Shown here: positions 61,861-64,000 of the stretch, piece by piece
How positions within the stretch are numbered: the stretch's first letter is position 1
Layout: each line of letters opens with the position of its first letter
DNA from: Streptomonospora sp. PA3
Lineage (GTDB): Bacteria > Actinomycetota > Actinomycetes > Streptosporangiales > Streptosporangiaceae
Assembly: GCF_009728995.1 (NCBI RefSeq)
Contig: NZ_VTZW01000009.1
Coordinates: 303,429-367,428, forward strand
DNA: 64,000 bases
Direction of reading: 5' to 3'
Notes under the pieces: generated by a model
Database searches by the model: none
The model's input: the letters and a program-made list of their open reading frames with translations, nothing else
Told to the model about the DNA's origin: nothing
Position numbers and translations under genes: made by a program

Positions 61861-62409
61861 GGCTTCTTCCAACCGGAGGCGCGCTGTCGGCGTATGCGCT
61901 CCCTGCCGCTGCGCGCCGGACGGGGGATGTGCGCCGGGCATGGACCGCCACCGTGATCGCGGACACGTGGTAAGCGAATGCGGACTCCCCGTAAAGGGGT
62001 GATACGCCACGGGGCGAGCCCGGCGTGGGAGCGGTTCCAGGGTACGGGAGCCGCCGGGCGGCATCCAGCCCCCTGACCGCAGTCGGCAACGCCCAGACCC
62101 TCCACCTGGACGGGAGCCCGGACGGCGCCGCCGAGCGCGGCACCGTCCGAACGGGACAGCGCTTCGCCGCCTCCTCCCCTCGCTTGCCGGTGGGGGCGCC
62201 AACCACCGAGCACCGCCGGAACACCGCGTCCATCCCGTGATCGGCGGACGGCAGGCTCGGCGCCGGCGGACGCGGCCCGCCCGCTTCGGCCGCGGGGCTG
62301 GAGGAGGCGGAACGCGACCTCGGCCCGGCCCTGCCCGACGATCTGCGCGACTGTATGCGATCGCCGACGATACAGCGGCACGGGGACACCCCTGTATCAG
62401 GAGGACACG
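61861..62409. other. Gene-free region with possible gene remnants
   Basis: This 549-bp stretch upstream of the esterase holds its promoter and no intact gene. Near its right end a short frame resembles the start of a SUKH (SMI1/KNR4) domain (62283-62360). The rest shows nothing supported. Confidence 0.5.
62262..62360 (+). pseudogene. Possible SUKH (SMI1/KNR4) domain fragment
   Basis: One frame reads PPASAAGLEEAERDLGPALP followed by DDLRDCM, the pattern at the start of SUKH domains (hydrophobic, Glu-x-x-Leu-Gly, Leu-Pro-x-Asp-Leu-Arg). It has no start codon, no ribosome binding site and no continuation of the fold. If real, it is a remnant of an immunity-type protein. Confidence 0.3.
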
Positions 62410-62583
62410 ATGGGTTCGCTCGACGGCAAGACCGCCCTGGTCACCGGCGGCAGCAGGGGCATCGGGGCGGCCATCGCCCAGGATACTGCGAACCCCCTCG
62501 GCGCCCGGTGCGTCGAAGCGCACGACAGAACGCGGCGTCCAAGGGAGCCGCGCGGCGGATGGAATCGCGAGAGGCCTTGCCGC
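62410..62583 (+). pseudogene. Truncated SDR remnant
   Basis: A strong ribosome binding site (CAGGAGGACACG) leads into MGSLDGKTALVTGGSRGIGA, a perfect SDR N-terminus with the TGxxxGxG motif. After about 25 residues the homology stops. In another frame, 62529-62560 reads NAASKGA, like the YxASKGA active-site segment. This fits an internally deleted and frameshifted SDR. The frame stays open into the next gene. Confidence 0.6.
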
Positions 62584-63702
62584 ATGACGACGAGACGCCG
62601 ATTCATCGCTCAGGCGGTGGCCCTGCTTCCGGGTGCCGCAGCGGCCGCCGCGGCGGCGCCCCTGACCGGCTGCTCGGCGCCCGCCGACGGTAGCGCAGCG
62701 TCGATCGGGGACTTCCTCGAAGACGCGGTCCCCGACGGCACGGGTCTGACCGTGCTGGCGGTCCGGCGGGGCGCGATGGTGTATTGCCGCGGCACGGGCC
62801 TGGCCGACCGCGAATCGGGAATCGGGGCCGGCAGCGGCACCGTCTACGACATCGGCTCGATCACCAAGCAGTTCACCGCGGCGGCCGTGCTCCGCCTGGA
62901 GGAGGACGGCGCGCTGTCGACCGGCGACCCGCTGCGCGCCTTCGTCGACGGTCTTCCCGCCGAAAAGCGCGGAATCACCCTGCATCAGCTGCTGACCCAC
63001 ACCGCGGGCCTGGTCGACACGCTCGGCGGCGACTACGCACCGCTTGGGCGAGAGGAGATGCTGGAGGCCGTCGCCCGCTCCGAGCTTCGTTCGGACCCCG
63101 GCGCGAAATACCACTACTCCAACGCCGGCTACAGCGTGCTGGCGGCCGTCATCGAGAAGGCAACGGGCGCCGGGTTCGAGGAGTACCTCGCCGAGAGCCT
63201 CTTCGCCCCCGCGCAGATGGAGCGGACGGGTTACGTACTGCCGCGGTGGGACCCGCTGCAGATCGCGGTGGAGTACGACTCCGACGGCGCCGCGCAGGGC
63301 CGCCCGAACGACCGCCCCTGGGCCGTCGACGGGCCCTACTGGAACCTGCGCGGCAACGGAGGGCTGCTCTCGACGGCGACCGACATGTACCGCTGGCACC
63401 GCGCGCTCGCGTCCGGCGCCGTGCTGACGCGGGCGGCCAAGCGCAAGCTGTTCGCCCCGCACGTCCCGGAGGGCGGCGGCTCCTACTACGGATACGGATG
63501 GGTCGTCGAGGGCGGGGACGGCCGCACCACCGTCTGGCACAACGGCGGCAACGGCCGGTCCTACGCCGAGTTCAGCCGGCATCTCGACGATGACCTCGCG
63601 GTGTTCTGGGCGTCCAACAGGGCGACCGCGGCCGGCGAGTGGGATGTCGCGGAACTCGGTCTCACCCAGGCCGTAACCGAGCGCCTGCGCGCAGCGTCAT
63701 GA
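62584..63702 (+). CDS. Exported serine hydrolase (beta-lactamase/PBP4* family)
   Basis: This is a 372-residue exported enzyme. A Tat-like signal (TTRRRFIAQAVALLPG) ends in LTGC (Cys30), so it is probably a lipoprotein. The active site is Ser92-x-x-Lys95 (GSITKQFTAA), Tyr178-Ser-Asn180 (YHYSNAGYS) and a late HNGGNG motif replacing KTG, as in class C-like esterases and D-aminopeptidases. The start at 62584 has GAGAGG upstream. The frame is also open from the SDR remnant start at 62410, which would add 58 residues ahead of the signal peptide and is less plausible. Confidence 0.9.
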   Translation: MTTRRRFIAQAVALLPGAAAAAAAAPLTGCSAPADGSAASIGDFLEDAVPDGTGLTVLAVRRGAMVYCRGTGLADRESGIGAGSGTVYDIGSITKQFTAAAVLRLEEDGALSTGDPLRAFVDGLPAEKRGITLHQLLTHTAGLVDTLGGDYAPLGREEMLEAVARSELRSDPGAKYHYSNAGYSVLAAVIEKATGAGFEEYLAESLFAPAQMERTGYVLPRWDPLQIAVEYDSDGAAQGRPNDRPWAVDGPYWNLRGNGGLLSTATDMYRWHRALASGAVLTRAAKRKLFAPHVPEGGGSYYGYGWVVEGGDGRTTVWHNGGNGRSYAEFSRHLDDDLAVFWASNRATAAGEWDVAELGLTQAVTERLRAAS

Positions 63703-63843
63703 GCTACCGCCGACCCTTTGACGCGCCCGCACCGGATCGCCGGCCGTGCGGCCGGAGGCCGCCCGCGCCGCCGCGCGACGCGACAGATCACCGCAGACCC
63801 CTCCAGCGGCCTGCCGGTCCCAAGTTGTGCGCTGCCGGCCTTC

Positions 63844-64000
63844 ATAGCAGCCCGGCAGCCCCGCTCGTGGTCGGCCGCAGTACTCCGGGGAATCGAGTCT
63901 GCGAGGCTCCTGAGGTGGAGGCGCATGATGCGCCGCTACGAACGCGCCCGCCCCGGCGACCTGGTCCACATCGACGTCAAGAAACTCGGCCGCATCCCCG
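63844..64000 (+). pseudogene. IS481-family transposase fragment, runs off the window
   Basis: The last 75 bases encode RRYERARPGDLVHIDVKKLG followed by RIP, the highly conserved start of the IS481 integrase core (HxD with the first catalytic Asp). Upstream in the same frame, FIAARQPRSWSAAVLRG looks like a degraded version of the IS481 DNA-binding region. No intact N-terminus or terminal repeat is seen on this side. The 3' part lies beyond the window, so whether the element is functional cannot be judged, but the 5' part appears decayed. Confidence 0.7.

Overview
The window is very GC-rich, with GTG starts, strong third-position GC bias, SARP/AfsR-type regulators, a bldA-type TTA codon and CBM2 and GH15 hydrolases. 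This points to a filamentous actinomycete (Streptomyces- or Nocardiopsis-like). Genus and species cannot be fixed from the sequence alone.

Layout. 0-5 kb: aldo/keto reductase with a divergent TetR gene and a clear operator, a small membrane protein, and a secreted C69-like peptidase whose expected N-terminal Cys appears to be Ser. 4.8-9.9 kb: MerR regulator on an unusual 19-bp-spacer promoter with no room for a leader, followed by a PEP/pyruvate-binding phosphotransferase of rifampin-phosphotransferase type and a membrane protein. 10-21.5 kb: P450/TetR pair, SDR/LysR pair, membrane protein, GH15 glucosidase, MFS pump and a large AfsR-like regulator.

21.7-47.9 kb: a type II (aromatic) polyketide cluster with a deoxyaminosugar pathway. 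The main minus-strand operon (38823 down to 32167) is cupin, aromatase/cyclase, AccB, AccC, TcmI-type cyclase, DUF1772 anthrone oxygenase, KS-alpha, KS-beta. The ACP lies apart, divergent, and is translationally coupled to a fused AccD-AccA carboxyltransferase. Sugar genes are rmlA, rmlB, 2,3-dehydratase, C-methyltransferase, aminotransferase, epimerase and glycosyltransferase, which is a vancosamine-type set without an obvious 4-ketoreductase. Tailoring candidates are a flavin-dependent halogenase-like enzyme, a SnoaL-like protein, an O-methyltransferase-like protein, an SDR and an NmrA-type oxidoreductase. A SARP activator with a TTA codon and a MarR regulator sit inside. Arrays of three heptamers at exact 11-bp spacing lie upstream of six transcription units, which lets the probable SARP regulon be read from the DNA.

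48-64 kb: ordinary chromosomal genes (MT0933-like antitoxin, alpha/beta hydrolase with TetR, DHFR-like reductase, pterin dehydratase-VOC fusion, lipoprotein-response regulator-histidine kinase operon, polysaccharide deacetylase, arylamine N-acetyltransferase with TetR, sulfotransferase-like protein, low-GC membrane protein, CBM2 esterase, serine hydrolase). The right end holds gene debris: a possible SUKH fragment, an SDR remnant and an IS481-type transposase fragment that runs off the window.

Working model (inference): the carboxylase supplies malonyl-CoA, the KS/CLF/ACP builds an unreduced polyketide, TcmN/TcmJ/TcmI-like cyclases fold it, the anthrone oxygenase and halogenase-like enzyme decorate it, and a 3-amino-3-C-methyl-type deoxysugar is attached.
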